A stretch of DNA of 18,418 bases, from the NCBI GenBank assembly GCA_003517945.1, contig DOZP01000321.1:11933-30350 (forward strand), given 5' to 3'. The stretch is from Porphyromonadaceae bacterium. Its GTDB lineage: Bacteria; Bacteroidota; Bacteroidia; Bacteroidales; Tannerellaceae. The position numbers were made by a program, and so were the translations under genes. Shown in pieces: positions 7,205-15,889 of this stretch. The notes under the pieces were generated by a model that searched no databases, was not told the DNA's origin, and saw only the letters and a program-made list of their open reading frames with translations. Each line of letters opens with the position of its first letter. Position 1 is the stretch's first letter.

Positions 7205-9502
7205 TCAATCTATCTTTTCCGCCGAAGGCGGAGCATGCTCCGGCGCACTTCCCCACTGATAGTTCGGCTTATCCGACATTTCCAGGACAAGCGCTCCGCC
7301 ACCGGCCATATCATCATGACTGAACCAGGGTTTATTCCATTCTTTGCCGTTCAGCGTTGCCGACCGGATGTATTTGTTTTCCGGCGCATAATTGCGGGCT
7401 TCGATTTCAAACACCTTTCCGTTACTTAGCTTCATCTTTACATGGCTGAACAACGGACTTCCGATATTATAAACCGGCATTCCCGGCGTCACCGGGTAAA
7501 AACCCATGAATGAAAATACGACAAAAGCCGTCGTGCCGCCCCCGTCTTCATCGCCCGGAAGACCCATCAGGTCATCGCGAAACCATTGTTTAAGAAGCAT
7601 ACGGACACGTTTCTGGGTCATCCACGGTTGTCCGGCATAATTATACAGGTAAGGAATGTGCATACAGGGTTCGTTTGCCATGGAAAACTGCCCTACATTT
7701 CCCGTATGATCGGGAAGCAATGCGTAGAATTCATTCTTTCCTTTCCCGAGCGGTTCGCGGAAAGTCTGATTAAGATTACCGGCAAATGTTTCGGCAGACC
7801 CCATCAGCCGGATTAAATCGGCCGGATTATGGGGAACGTCCCAACGGTATATCCATCCGTTGTTTTCACCGTAGTATTCACGCGCACCTTTACCGCCGGA
7901 AAAACGGTAGTCGAACGGCTCAATAAACCGGCCGTTCCTATCTTTCGGATGAAAAAAAGCGGTTTCGTGATTGTACAGGTTCCGGTAATTATAAGAATGT
8001 TTCAGGAAATAATGATACTCATCCGTTTTCCCCAACTCTTTGGCTATCTGCGCCAGGCACCAGTCGTCGTAGCACGTACCTAACGTAACGGCTACCGGTT
8101 GCCGTTTTTCGAATGAATGCACCTCTTTTACAGACTCTTCCTCGCCCGGTTTTAAGGCCGGAAAATACCCCTTTTCCCGGTAAAACACATCCAGTTCGGT
8201 ATTGGGCACACGTACCCACGGTATCAATGATTTCTCCGTCAACGCACCTTTACACGCCTCATAAGCCGCCTCCAGGTCAAAGCCTCTTAAACCTTTACAA
8301 TAAGCGTCCCAGATAACGGCGACGGCATGGTTTCCGTTCATCCGGTGGCTATCGCCCGTCACTTCCGGAAACGTCGGCATCCAGCCTTCCTCCGTTTGCT
8401 GCGCCATGCGGATGTAGGAAGTAATCATGTCCGTTTCCATTTTTTCCTCGATTAAGATCCGCAAAGGATGTGTCGCGCGATAGGTATCCCAGATCCAGTC
8501 GTCCGTATAAAACGGTACGCCCCGGTCTTCATGTACCTGATGGTCAACTCCGCTGTAATACATACCGTCTTCCGACAGATTAATCATGCGTTCGTACGTA
8601 CGATACAAAGACGTGTAAAAAACCGTTTTATCGTTCTCGCTTCCGCCCTGCACTTCAATTTTACCCAACGTATTGTTCCAGATAGCCCGTCCTTTTTCGG
8701 CCACCTCCTGCACATGATACGTATCTATTTCGCGTACCAGGTTTTTCCGCGCCTGCTCCGCACTGATAAACGAAATACCATAGCGCAGATTAATTTCTTT
8801 TTCCTTAAATGTCAACGCCAACGCCTTGTTTCGCCCTTCGGCTGATGTTTTACTGAAATCAACGGATTGATTTTCAACAACGCCCACTTTTTCAGGCCGT
8901 TGCAATGTTTCCATATAGACATATACCTTTGTCGGCCCACGGTCAATCACCTGATATCCGAAGACACCGTTCCCGTCGTACTGCACCTGTCCGTTGCGGG
9001 TATTAATAATCAGGTTTCCGCCGCTATCTTTATTCCCGCCGTTGCCCTCTTTTTTAAAGTCAATGCAATAAACAGCCGCCTGACGGGAAGGTGCAAAATC
9101 AACCCCGACCTGTTCTTCATCCAGATAAACCCGGTAGCGGTAAGGCGTTATTTCCTCATTGTCATACGAGTACATTTTAACGGGTTCCACCTTCCCGGAA
9201 ATATCATTCACCGGACTGATATTAAATGCCGAACTCCCCCGGTGGCTCGTCACAATTACCGGCAATCCCGCTACCTGGTCGGACGTAAAGTCGCGCCGTT
9301 CGGGATAAAACCTCAACATACTGTTCGGCAGATGAACCGTTGGAAAAGTAGGCACCAGCAGGTGACTTATATTACCGATGTAAGGATCTACATAATCGAC
9401 CGGCGTTTTCGCCACCTGACGGTTTTCATTCATTCCGGTCGTACATGACGCCAAAAAACAGATTGCCGCCAGTAAACTAATTATTTTCATTCGATTTATC
9501 AT
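7205..9502 (-). CDS. GH92 family alpha-mannosidase-like lipoprotein
   Basis: Exo-acting, calcium-dependent alpha-mannosidase family. Numbering from the ATG at 9502: lipoprotein signal ending CFLASC with lipidated Cys20; the GH92 N-terminal beta-sandwich begins at DYVDPYIGN (36-44); the (alpha/alpha)6 catalytic part carries DDWIWDTYRATHPL (334-347), EGWMPTFPEV near 372-381, ENNGWIYRWDVPHNP (546-560) with Glu546 as candidate general acid, ANEPCMHIPYLYNYAGQPW (609-627), and LPGDEDGGGTTAF (648-660) with Asp651 and Asp653 as candidate catalytic bases by comparison with characterised GH92 enzymes. The last motif differs from the commoner GNDDCGQMSAW form, suggesting a divergent subgroup. The frame continues upstream to a TTG at 9550, but that extension would put 16 extra residues before the signal peptide, so 9502 (or 9490) is the better start. 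After the Cys the residues TTGMNEN show no acidic export run, so the protein may face the periplasm. Alpha-mannoside activity is a family inference. Confidence 0.88.
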   Translation of the reverse strand: MINRMKIISLLAAICFLASCTTGMNENRQVAKTPVDYVDPYIGNISHLLVPTFPTVHLPNSMLRFYPERRDFTSDQVAGLPVIVTSHRGSSAFNISPVNDISGKVEPVKMYSYDNEEITPYRYRVYLDEEQVGVDFAPSRQAAVYCIDFKKEGNGGNKDSGGNLIINTRNGQVQYDGNGVFGYQVIDRGPTKVYVYMETLQRPEKVGVVENQSVDFSKTSAEGRNKALALTFKEKEINLRYGISFISAEQARKNLVREIDTYHVQEVAEKGRAIWNNTLGKIEVQGGSENDKTVFYTSLYRTYERMINLSEDGMYYSGVDHQVHEDRGVPFYTDDWIWDTYRATHPLRILIEEKMETDMITSYIRMAQQTEEGWMPTFPEVTGDSHRMNGNHAVAVIWDAYCKGLRGFDLEAAYEACKGALTEKSLIPWVRVPNTELDVFYREKGYFPALKPGEEESVKEVHSFEKRQPVAVTLGTCYDDWCLAQIAKELGKTDEYHYFLKHSYNYRNLYNHETAFFHPKDRNGRFIEPFDYRFSGGKGAREYYGENNGWIYRWDVPHNPADLIRLMGSAETFAGNLNQTFREPLGKGKNEFYALLPDHTGNVGQFSMANEPCMHIPYLYNYAGQPWMTQKRVRMLLKQWFRDDLMGLPGDEDGGGTTAFVVFSFMGFYPVTPGMPVYNIGSPLFSHVKMKLSNGKVFEIEARNYAPENKYIRSATLNGKEWNKPWFSHDDMAGGGALVLEMSDKPNYQWGSAPEHAPPSAEKID

Positions 9503-9593
9503 ATTCGCTTTTTGCATAATATGGAGGATGCGCCGCATTATTTTAACCAAACTATTTTAAAACCATGCCTGCGACACACCTCCCATTTTTTTA

Positions 9594-10325
9594 TCAATTC
9601 ACCGTTACGGTCTTAATATCCGTATAATTGTATTTCTTATACGTATCATTACAGCAAATTCCTACGCGTACCCAGTATATCGTTCCCGTATACTTAACGG
9701 CCATAGATGTCCGGAATTCAATCACGGTTCCTTCGTCGTCGTTTGTAACCGTTTTCGTTCCGTTAAATAGCTGCCCGTCCTTATTATTATTTCCGCAATA
9801 CTGGTTTGTAGACACACACAGTATACCGTTACTCAGATCCGGCATTGCCGCCCCGTCTTTCGCATTGCGCCTGAAACGTACCGAAGCCTCGATATAATTA
9901 TCGGCAGTCAACACCGGCTCCTTCACCCATTCAATAGTCAGATAAGGCGTTACGGTAAAATCTTTCATAACCGTTCCTTCTATCCGGACAATATCGCCTT
10001 CTTCCGGATACGGGTAAAACGCTCCTTCAATCGGCGTCATCCGGTATTCTCCGGTAAACCATTTGTTATTTACATAAGAGCCATCCTGTTTCATATTCAG
10101 GTAACGCGGAATAACGGATACTTCATCATTCCCGTTTGCCCAGCTCAATTCTTCCATTTTAATGCGCATGTTTCCGTTTCCCTGTTCTGTTTCAAGCTGA
10201 TTGCCGTTATGGTCCAATATTCTACCCTGAATGGTACAATCCGGCGCATCATAATTATCTTTTTCACAGGAAAACAAACAAACCGCCACCAATAATAAGA
10301 TTATATTATTTACTATTTTTTTCAT
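9594..10325 (-). CDS. DUF3823 domain-containing lipoprotein (possible surface glycan-binding protein)
   Basis: A 243-residue lipoprotein with lipobox LFSC and lipidated Cys20. The following CEKDNYDAPDCTIQGRILD resembles the start of DUF3823 proteins, which are often encoded right after susD. The N-terminal part (about 27-120) looks like a carboxypeptidase-regulatory-type beta sandwich (TIQGRILDHNGNQLETEQGNG), and the C-terminal part (about 125-243) is a second beta-rich domain. The acidic EKDNYD stretch just after the Cys fits a Bacteroidota lipoprotein surface-export signal. It lies 38 bp downstream of susD, the usual place of a SusE/F-type surface glycan-binding protein, and is the only candidate for that job here. 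Glycan binding is inferred from position, not from recognisable binding residues. Confidence 0.75.
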   Translation of the reverse strand: MKKIVNNIILLLVAVCLFSCEKDNYDAPDCTIQGRILDHNGNQLETEQGNGNMRIKMEELSWANGNDEVSVIPRYLNMKQDGSYVNNKWFTGEYRMTPIEGAFYPYPEEGDIVRIEGTVMKDFTVTPYLTIEWVKEPVLTADNYIEASVRFRRNAKDGAAMPDLSNGILCVSTNQYCGNNNKDGQLFNGTKTVTNDDEGTVIEFRTSMAVKYTGTIYWVRVGICCNDTYKKYNYTDIKTVTVN

Positions 10326-10363
10326 AGATCATTTATTTTGAATGATTGTTAATTGTGCATTGA

Positions 10364-12400
10364 TTAATACTGGTTATTCTGAACCAACAACGGATTGGTT
10401 TTCAATTGCCCGTCCGGAATTTTTTCATAATAATATTTTGTTCCGAATGTCAGGCTGTTATTCGCACGTTCACAAACCCTTGCATCATAAATGTATTTTC
10501 CTTCCGGATTGCCGTTTTCATTGACCGTAGCGTCTTTGGCAAACAGAAACGGATTCAACATCCTTCTGCGGTAATTATAAATCTGTTGGTCAAACGTAAA
10601 CCATCTTCTGAGGTCCCAGTATAGTTTATGTTCGAAAGCCAACTCCTTATACCGTTCAACACGTATAAGCTGTAAGCCGCGCGTAGGAGCCAGAACAAAT
10701 GAACCTTTTCCCGTTCCCTTTTCATATCCCGGATCTGTTGAAAGCTCCGCACTGCCGGCCAGCAAATCCGCGCCGGCTCTTTCACGGACAGCATTCATAC
10801 ATGTTGCCGCATCATCCTGCATAGTAGCGCCTCCGTAACTCTCTTCGCCATTCTGCGCCAGTTCAAGCGCCGCTTCCGCGCGATTAAGCAATACTTCGGC
10901 ATAACGGATATCAATCCACGTCTGACACGACTGATGCAACTGCGTCGTAGAAGGGGTCAGCGACATATCAAGCCACTTACGTCCGTGGAAACCGGTCAGC
11001 GTATTATTCGACCCGCCATTAGCCGGGCCATCCATACCGTTAATATTCAATTTTATGCCGTTGGACAGTTCGTATGGAGTCTGGGAAGTTACACTTTGGG
11101 TCGTTTCCTTAATCGTCCCGTTCGAGAACAAATCCGTTACATTGTTATAAGACTGGGTGGTCTGGCCGTCGTCTACAATCATCTTTTTTATTTTTGTCGA
11201 CGAATCAACATTTTCAGCGATAATACCCCTGCGAATATCCAGTTCGATGCCCTTATATACATGTCCGGGTAACAGGATAGAACCTCTCAGGCGCGGCTCC
11301 GCATGATCGAACAATTCGCGCGGACTGTTATAAACAATGTAGTTTCCTTCATCATCAACGGTTTTAATTCGTCCGGTCGTTTCATCCAGGGGCAAACCGT
11401 CGAACAATTCAACCCAATCCAGGGTAACGTTATAACGGTCTCCGTAAGTAGAAGTCATACGCGGAGGCGAGTATACCGCATCAAAGCTGTGCCGGTAATT
11501 GGAATAATCATATTGACGCACAAAAACGGATTCGGAACTGTTGTCCGCTTTTTCGAATATCTGCGCGAAATTCTCGGCAAGATCCGTATTTCCTTTATAC
11601 AAACCATAACCGCCGTTTTCCACTATTTTAGCCGCATCCCAAGCCTGTCTGAAGTATCCGTTCGCCCTATCCGGAGATATGCCGCATAGCATCACGCCAT
11701 CAACCGTATGGGTGAACTTTCCGCCATATCTTGCTATGGATCCGGCATACAAGGCAACTCTCGACTTAAACGCCGCCGCAACATATTTATTGGCACGCCC
11801 GGTTTCACTTTTCGCCGCCATATTTTCAATCGCGTAATCAAGGTCTTGCAGAATAAAATCATAACACTCCTGATGACTGCCGCGAGCTACCCATAAGGAA
11901 CTTTCGTCGCCATTTTCCATATACTGGGGTTCTTCAATCAAAGGAACGCCCCCATAACGTTTCACTAACTGAAAGTATACATACGCACGGATAAATCTGG
12001 CTTCGGCAATCCATTCTTCCGCCCCTACAAGCGTTCCGACATAATCCGGCAGATTCAGGATCAATGTATTCGCCTGGCGTATTACCTGATAACCCGGTGA
12101 CCAATATCCCTTTTCAGGCGTGTAAATACCCGGATTATTCCGGTTGACGGTTTCTCCCGTACTGAGCATCGGCCACACAATGTTATTCCATTGAAAATAC
12201 CCGCCTCTGTCGCCGTCATTAGAAACATTATAGTCATCCATCGGTAAACGGCCGTACAAGCCAACCATATACGCTTTTATTCCGCCTTCATTATATATAT
12301 CCTCATCCGTAAGCACGTTTTTAGGAGGAATATCCAGTGACTGGCAAGATCCTAAAATACCGAGGACAAACAGTAGTATTGTATATTTGTAATTTTTCAT
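10364..12400 (-). CDS. SusD/RagB-family outer-membrane nutrient-binding lipoprotein
   Basis: A 678-residue SusD homolog, the extracellular lid of a SusC transporter. The signal ends ILGSC with lipidated Cys19. The family hallmarks are present: DIPPKNVLTDEDIYNEGG near the N-terminus, GYQVIRQANTLI and the tetratricopeptide-like helix EEWIAEARFIRAYVYFQLVK followed by RYGGVPLIEEP, WIDIRYAEVLLNRAEAALE, and C-terminal RGLQLIRVERYKELAFEHK plus YWDLRRWFTFDQ. It is somewhat longer than many SusD proteins but complete. It starts 20 bp after the susC stop, as in nearly all such pairs. The ligand cannot be read from the sequence; the downstream enzymes point to a mannose-containing glycan. Confidence 0.95.
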   Translation of the reverse strand: MKNYKYTILLFVLGILGSCQSLDIPPKNVLTDEDIYNEGGIKAYMVGLYGRLPMDDYNVSNDGDRGGYFQWNNIVWPMLSTGETVNRNNPGIYTPEKGYWSPGYQVIRQANTLILNLPDYVGTLVGAEEWIAEARFIRAYVYFQLVKRYGGVPLIEEPQYMENGDESSLWVARGSHQECYDFILQDLDYAIENMAAKSETGRANKYVAAAFKSRVALYAGSIARYGGKFTHTVDGVMLCGISPDRANGYFRQAWDAAKIVENGGYGLYKGNTDLAENFAQIFEKADNSSESVFVRQYDYSNYRHSFDAVYSPPRMTSTYGDRYNVTLDWVELFDGLPLDETTGRIKTVDDEGNYIVYNSPRELFDHAEPRLRGSILLPGHVYKGIELDIRRGIIAENVDSSTKIKKMIVDDGQTTQSYNNVTDLFSNGTIKETTQSVTSQTPYELSNGIKLNINGMDGPANGGSNNTLTGFHGRKWLDMSLTPSTTQLHQSCQTWIDIRYAEVLLNRAEAALELAQNGEESYGGATMQDDAATCMNAVRERAGADLLAGSAELSTDPGYEKGTGKGSFVLAPTRGLQLIRVERYKELAFEHKLYWDLRRWFTFDQQIYNYRRRMLNPFLFAKDATVNENGNPEGKYIYDARVCERANNSLTFGTKYYYEKIPDGQLKTNPLLVQNNQY

Positions 12401-12420
12401 ATCTATTCGTTATTAATCAT

Positions 12421-15400
12421 TTAGAATGTTATACTTGTGCCAAAATTAACCGTCCTGTTCAGCGGATACATATATCCGTATAATTCCGATGGTTTTTCCG
12501 GATCAACACCTTTTACCCCTGTTATGGTAAACAAATTATAGGCATTGACAAACAGACGCCACCGTTGAATACCGGCTTTCTGCAAAAACAAAGCAGGAAT
12601 GGTATAACCTAATTCCGCCGTTTTCAGACGCATATAAGCGCCGCTTTGTATGGCAAAACGCGATTTGATATCGTATGCGGTAGCGCCGTAAGCATAATAA
12701 CCGCTTGTCCACATGTTTCCCGGATCATACGGATCTCTTGACGGATCCGTCGGACGCCATCTGTCCATAAACATATCAAGCGCATTGCCGTCCCATGCAA
12801 GCGGTGCAGACAACTGCTCTCCATAAGCAACGTACGACATGGCAGCGCCCTGGAACATCAGGTTAAGGTCAAAACCTTTGTAGTCGGCAGAAACGCTAAG
12901 CCCGAAATTCATCAACGGATAATTGCGTTTATCCTGAAAATCAGCCTTTTCCGCATCTGTAGTAGTTGCAATCGGATGATCATCCATATCATCGATTATA
13001 CCGTCTCCATTCCAGTCTTCGTAAATATAATCTCCCGGTAATGTACCGATACCGATAAACACAGGATGGTACTTTATCTGATCATAAGATTGAAAACGTC
13101 CGGCGGAGCCTTTTCCGAACCATATATCGTTATACCGGTAAGCCTTGCTGTTCCTCCAGTAATCGTATGAGCTTCCGTATAATGCGGATTCTATATAGCG
13201 ATTTTGCGTTCTTGTCAGGGATACGTTGCCTGCAATAGCATAATTCACCTCTCCGATTTTATAGCGATGGCGCAATTCCAGTTCGATACCCTGTGTCCGG
13301 TCGCTGTTCAGGTTCTCCTGCGGCATGGTTGAACCGAACGAACCCGGCAAAGAAACATTCCGGTAAGCCAATAACCCGTCCCTGTTTCTTCTGAACATCT
13401 CGAATGTCATACCGAAAAGGCCTTTCCATAAATCGGCTTCCAAACCTATGTTCAGGGTTTTGACCGTATACCATGTGATACCCATATTAGCTACGGAGCG
13501 AAACCCGAGTCCATTGACAAACTCACTTCCAAACACATACCCTCTCGGATAATTATCCTGCGTATTACCGCTTGTATTCGGATAATCATAACCGGAAACA
13601 AACTGATATGCAGCCGCTCCGTCATCTCCCATCTTTCCATAAGAGCCCCTTAGTTTCAGGTTATCAATAAACGAAAGATTATCTTTTACAAATGCCTCTT
13701 CCGACAAACGCCATCCCAGCAAAGCGCTCGGAAAAAATCCCCACTGCTTGTCCTTCGGAAATTTGGATGAACCATCGTAACGGAAGCTGAACTCCGCCAG
13801 GTATTTACCTTTAAAATCATAATTCAAACGGCCTACCAGTCCTTTGGAGGCATATTCGGATATTCCGTCACTCGACCCGATCTGGTTCGTAGCGTTTCCT
13901 GCGAACAAATAAGGAATCGGAATTTCAAATTCACGCTGTGCATAAATATTATCACCCTCATTATGCGCTTCTTCATACAGGACTAAAGCGCTCACATTGT
14001 GCGTCTCCGCAAACATCCGCTCATAATTAAGTTGCACCTGCCACAGTGTACCATAGCTCGTATTGTACCGGCGATGCAGTTTGGTCGGGGAATTTCTGGC
14101 TACCGCGTTATAGCTATCCGTTGCCTCATCATAATGATATTCATTGTATTCTTTGGTATATTCCGAGTTATCATCTACTTGCGTATCATAACTAAACAAT
14201 CCTTTTGCCGATAATCCCCGTACAAACGGCACATCATACGTCAGATCCATTGTAGACTGGAAAATACGTTTTTTCTGTTTATTATAGCCGGAAACGTCCG
14301 AATGTGTCATTGCCAGTACATTCTGGATATCTCCGTTAGGTTTGTCGTAGTAACCTTCACGTCCATTTGCATAAACAAGCTCTGTCGGAGTCGAACGCCA
14401 CAATGTTTTATAAATTTCCCAGGTCGATGCGCGCGGACGGTCTTTCTGGTCTAAAATACCGCTTATCTTAACAGACGCTTTCAGGTTTTTCGTGATCTGG
14501 GCATTCAGGTTTGAACGCAGATTATACCTGTCATATTTCAAATCCCCGCTTTCGAAGAAACCTCCCTGATCCATATAACCGAAAATCACATAATAATCCA
14601 TCTTATCGCCTCCGCCGCTGACGGATACATTATGTTGTTGCTGAGATGCATGATTCCTCATTACAATGTCATACCAATCCGTGCTTGTCAAACTACCGTT
14701 GCGATAAGCCTCAAACATTTCCTCTCCATAAGTCAACTTAGGATCAGTCATACTTCTCATACTTTTTTCGTTGAACAATGTCATACGGTCAATGGCGCCG
14801 ACAGGTTCCAACATTTCCGCCGGATGCTGGATTCCATAATACATCGAATATTCTATTTTGGCTTTCCCCTTATCTCCCTTTTTTGTTGTGATCAAGACCA
14901 CGCCGTTTGCCGCACGCACTCCGTAAATCGCAGCGGAAGCATCTTTCAGTACGGAAATACTTTCGATTTCATTCGGATCCATTCGTTCAAAGTTCCCACG
15001 CGGCACACCGTCGACTACAATCAACGGACTTCCGAAACCACGGATATCAAACTGGTTATTAAACTCCCCCGGTTCGGATGTTTTCTGAACGACACGAACA
15101 CCCGGCACTTTACCGGTCAACATATTCTGAACATTCGTACTCTTGGTGGCTACCAGTTTTTCACTGGATATGGCAGATACGGCTCCGATCACAGACCCTT
15201 TTTTCTGTGTGCCGTATCCGACGACAATTACTTCATCCAGATTAAGAGCATCTTCCTTCAACACAATATGCAACGTCTGCCTATTCCCAACCGGAATTTC
15301 CTGGGTCTGGTATCCGATATAAGAAACCACCAAAACCGCGCTACCCTCCGGTACATTCAATGTGAATTTACCATCCAAATCGGTAAATACGCCGGTGTTC

Positions 15401-15603
15401 GTACCTTTTATACTCACATTTGCAGCGGGCACTTCAAAGCCGGCTTCGTCTGTGATCGTTCCCGTAACCGTTTTCGTATGCTGCGCATAACCATTACAAA
15501 TAATCAGCAGAAAAAGGGTCATAACCGATAGTATCCTGACCATCCGGTTCCGGCACAGATCCCATACCGCACTTTCTTTACATTTTTTTAATTGTACTTT
15601 CAT
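12421..15603 (-). CDS. SusC/RagA-family TonB-dependent outer-membrane transporter
   Basis: A complete 1060-residue SusC homolog. It has a signal peptide ending NGYA (about residue 40) after a 20-residue charged N-region, a carboxypeptidase-D regulatory-like domain at about 44-118 (TVTGTITDEAGFEVPAANVS, ending LKED), a TonB-box-like DEVIVVGYGTQKKGSV at 123-138, a plug domain (NVQNMLTGKVPGVRV, FDIRGFGSPLIVVDGVPRG, VLKDASAAIYGVRAANGVVL), and a beta barrel ending in FGTSITF with the terminal Phe expected for Bam-dependent insertion. There is no STN domain before the carboxypeptidase-like domain, so it is not expected to signal through an anti-sigma factor. It is the first gene of the PUL operon and follows a 286-bp intergenic region downstream of the Kelch/SARP-like regulator. 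Imports glycans with the SusD partner. Confidence 0.96.
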   Translation of the reverse strand: MKVQLKKCKESAVWDLCRNRMVRILSVMTLFLLIICNGYAQHTKTVTGTITDEAGFEVPAANVSIKGTNTGVFTDLDGKFTLNVPEGSAVLVVSYIGYQTQEIPVGNRQTLHIVLKEDALNLDEVIVVGYGTQKKGSVIGAVSAISSEKLVATKSTNVQNMLTGKVPGVRVVQKTSEPGEFNNQFDIRGFGSPLIVVDGVPRGNFERMDPNEIESISVLKDASAAIYGVRAANGVVLITTKKGDKGKAKIEYSMYYGIQHPAEMLEPVGAIDRMTLFNEKSMRSMTDPKLTYGEEMFEAYRNGSLTSTDWYDIVMRNHASQQQHNVSVSGGGDKMDYYVIFGYMDQGGFFESGDLKYDRYNLRSNLNAQITKNLKASVKISGILDQKDRPRASTWEIYKTLWRSTPTELVYANGREGYYDKPNGDIQNVLAMTHSDVSGYNKQKKRIFQSTMDLTYDVPFVRGLSAKGLFSYDTQVDDNSEYTKEYNEYHYDEATDSYNAVARNSPTKLHRRYNTSYGTLWQVQLNYERMFAETHNVSALVLYEEAHNEGDNIYAQREFEIPIPYLFAGNATNQIGSSDGISEYASKGLVGRLNYDFKGKYLAEFSFRYDGSSKFPKDKQWGFFPSALLGWRLSEEAFVKDNLSFIDNLKLRGSYGKMGDDGAAAYQFVSGYDYPNTSGNTQDNYPRGYVFGSEFVNGLGFRSVANMGITWYTVKTLNIGLEADLWKGLFGMTFEMFRRNRDGLLAYRNVSLPGSFGSTMPQENLNSDRTQGIELELRHRYKIGEVNYAIAGNVSLTRTQNRYIESALYGSSYDYWRNSKAYRYNDIWFGKGSAGRFQSYDQIKYHPVFIGIGTLPGDYIYEDWNGDGIIDDMDDHPIATTTDAEKADFQDKRNYPLMNFGLSVSADYKGFDLNLMFQGAAMSYVAYGEQLSAPLAWDGNALDMFMDRWRPTDPSRDPYDPGNMWTSGYYAYGATAYDIKSRFAIQSGAYMRLKTAELGYTIPALFLQKAGIQRWRLFVNAYNLFTITGVKGVDPEKPSELYGYMYPLNRTVNFGTSITF

Positions 15604-15812
15604 AGATTAATTTTTAACTTGATTTTTTTATTCACAATGACAATTCTTCTTATTTATAATATATGGATAACAGCATTCCTCCATGCCGAATATGTCCCGC
15701 CATCAGATTAACAGGCGACCCATATATATTTCTTACTACTTTTGCATCATCCGGAGTCGTTTAATATCACATTTTTCATAGACAGATTTATATTAAGCAT
15801 TAAAAAAGTGCA

Positions 15813-15839
15813 CAAAAATACCGGCCGGATCTTAACAAA
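15813..15839 (-). promoter_or_regulatory. Candidate susC operon promoter
   Basis: On the minus strand TATTTTTG (complement of 15813-15820) matches the Bacteroidota -7 consensus TAnnTTTG exactly. A TTTG lies upstream (complement of 15836-15839) with a 15-bp spacer, shorter than usual, which would fit an activator-dependent promoter. Transcription from here would give a leader of about 200 nt before the susC ATG. I see no other better match on this strand in the 15604-15889 intergenic region; the remainder of the leader shows no structure I can name. Confidence 0.4.
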
Positions 15840-15862
15840 CCGGTTAACAGGTCCATTAGCTG
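15832..15862 (-). promoter_or_regulatory. Three 12-bp-spaced heptamer-like direct repeats, candidate SARP-type operator
   Basis: On the minus strand CAGCTAA, CTGTTAA and TTGTTAA (complements of 15856-15862, 15844-15850 and 15832-15838) follow each other with exactly 12-bp periodicity and 5-bp spacers. The proximal copy ends 11 bp before the candidate -7 box. Palindromes AACCGGTT (15838-15845) and CCGGCCGG (15821-15828) overlap or adjoin it. SARP activators are known to bind heptamer direct repeats of about 11-bp period just upstream of the -10 element, and the adjacent gene encodes a SARP-like output domain. The link is inference. Confidence 0.35.
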
Positions 15863-15885
15863 ATGTATTTTTATAAGAAATACAT
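15863..15885 (-). terminator. AT-rich hairpin after the regulator stop codon
   Basis: ATGTATTT (15863-15870) and AAATACAT (15878-15885) form a perfect 8-bp stem with a 7-nt loop, 4 nt beyond the stop of the regulator gene. There is no U-run after it on the minus strand, and the stem is AT-rich, so termination is uncertain. It sits directly upstream of the repeat cluster and candidate susC promoter and so separates the regulator transcript from the PUL operon. Confidence 0.35.
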
Positions 15886-15889
15886 AACG

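Noticed and set aside
9503..9550. TTG start at 9550 for the GH92 gene
   Set aside because: It would place extra residues before a standard lipoprotein signal sequence; in-frame ATGs at 9502 and 9490 fit better.
14632..15531. 299-codon plus-strand open frame antisense to susC
   Set aside because: It lies wholly opposite the conserved plug and carboxypeptidase-like domains of SusC, its translation shows no recognisable domain or signal, and codon constraint of susC explains the open frame.
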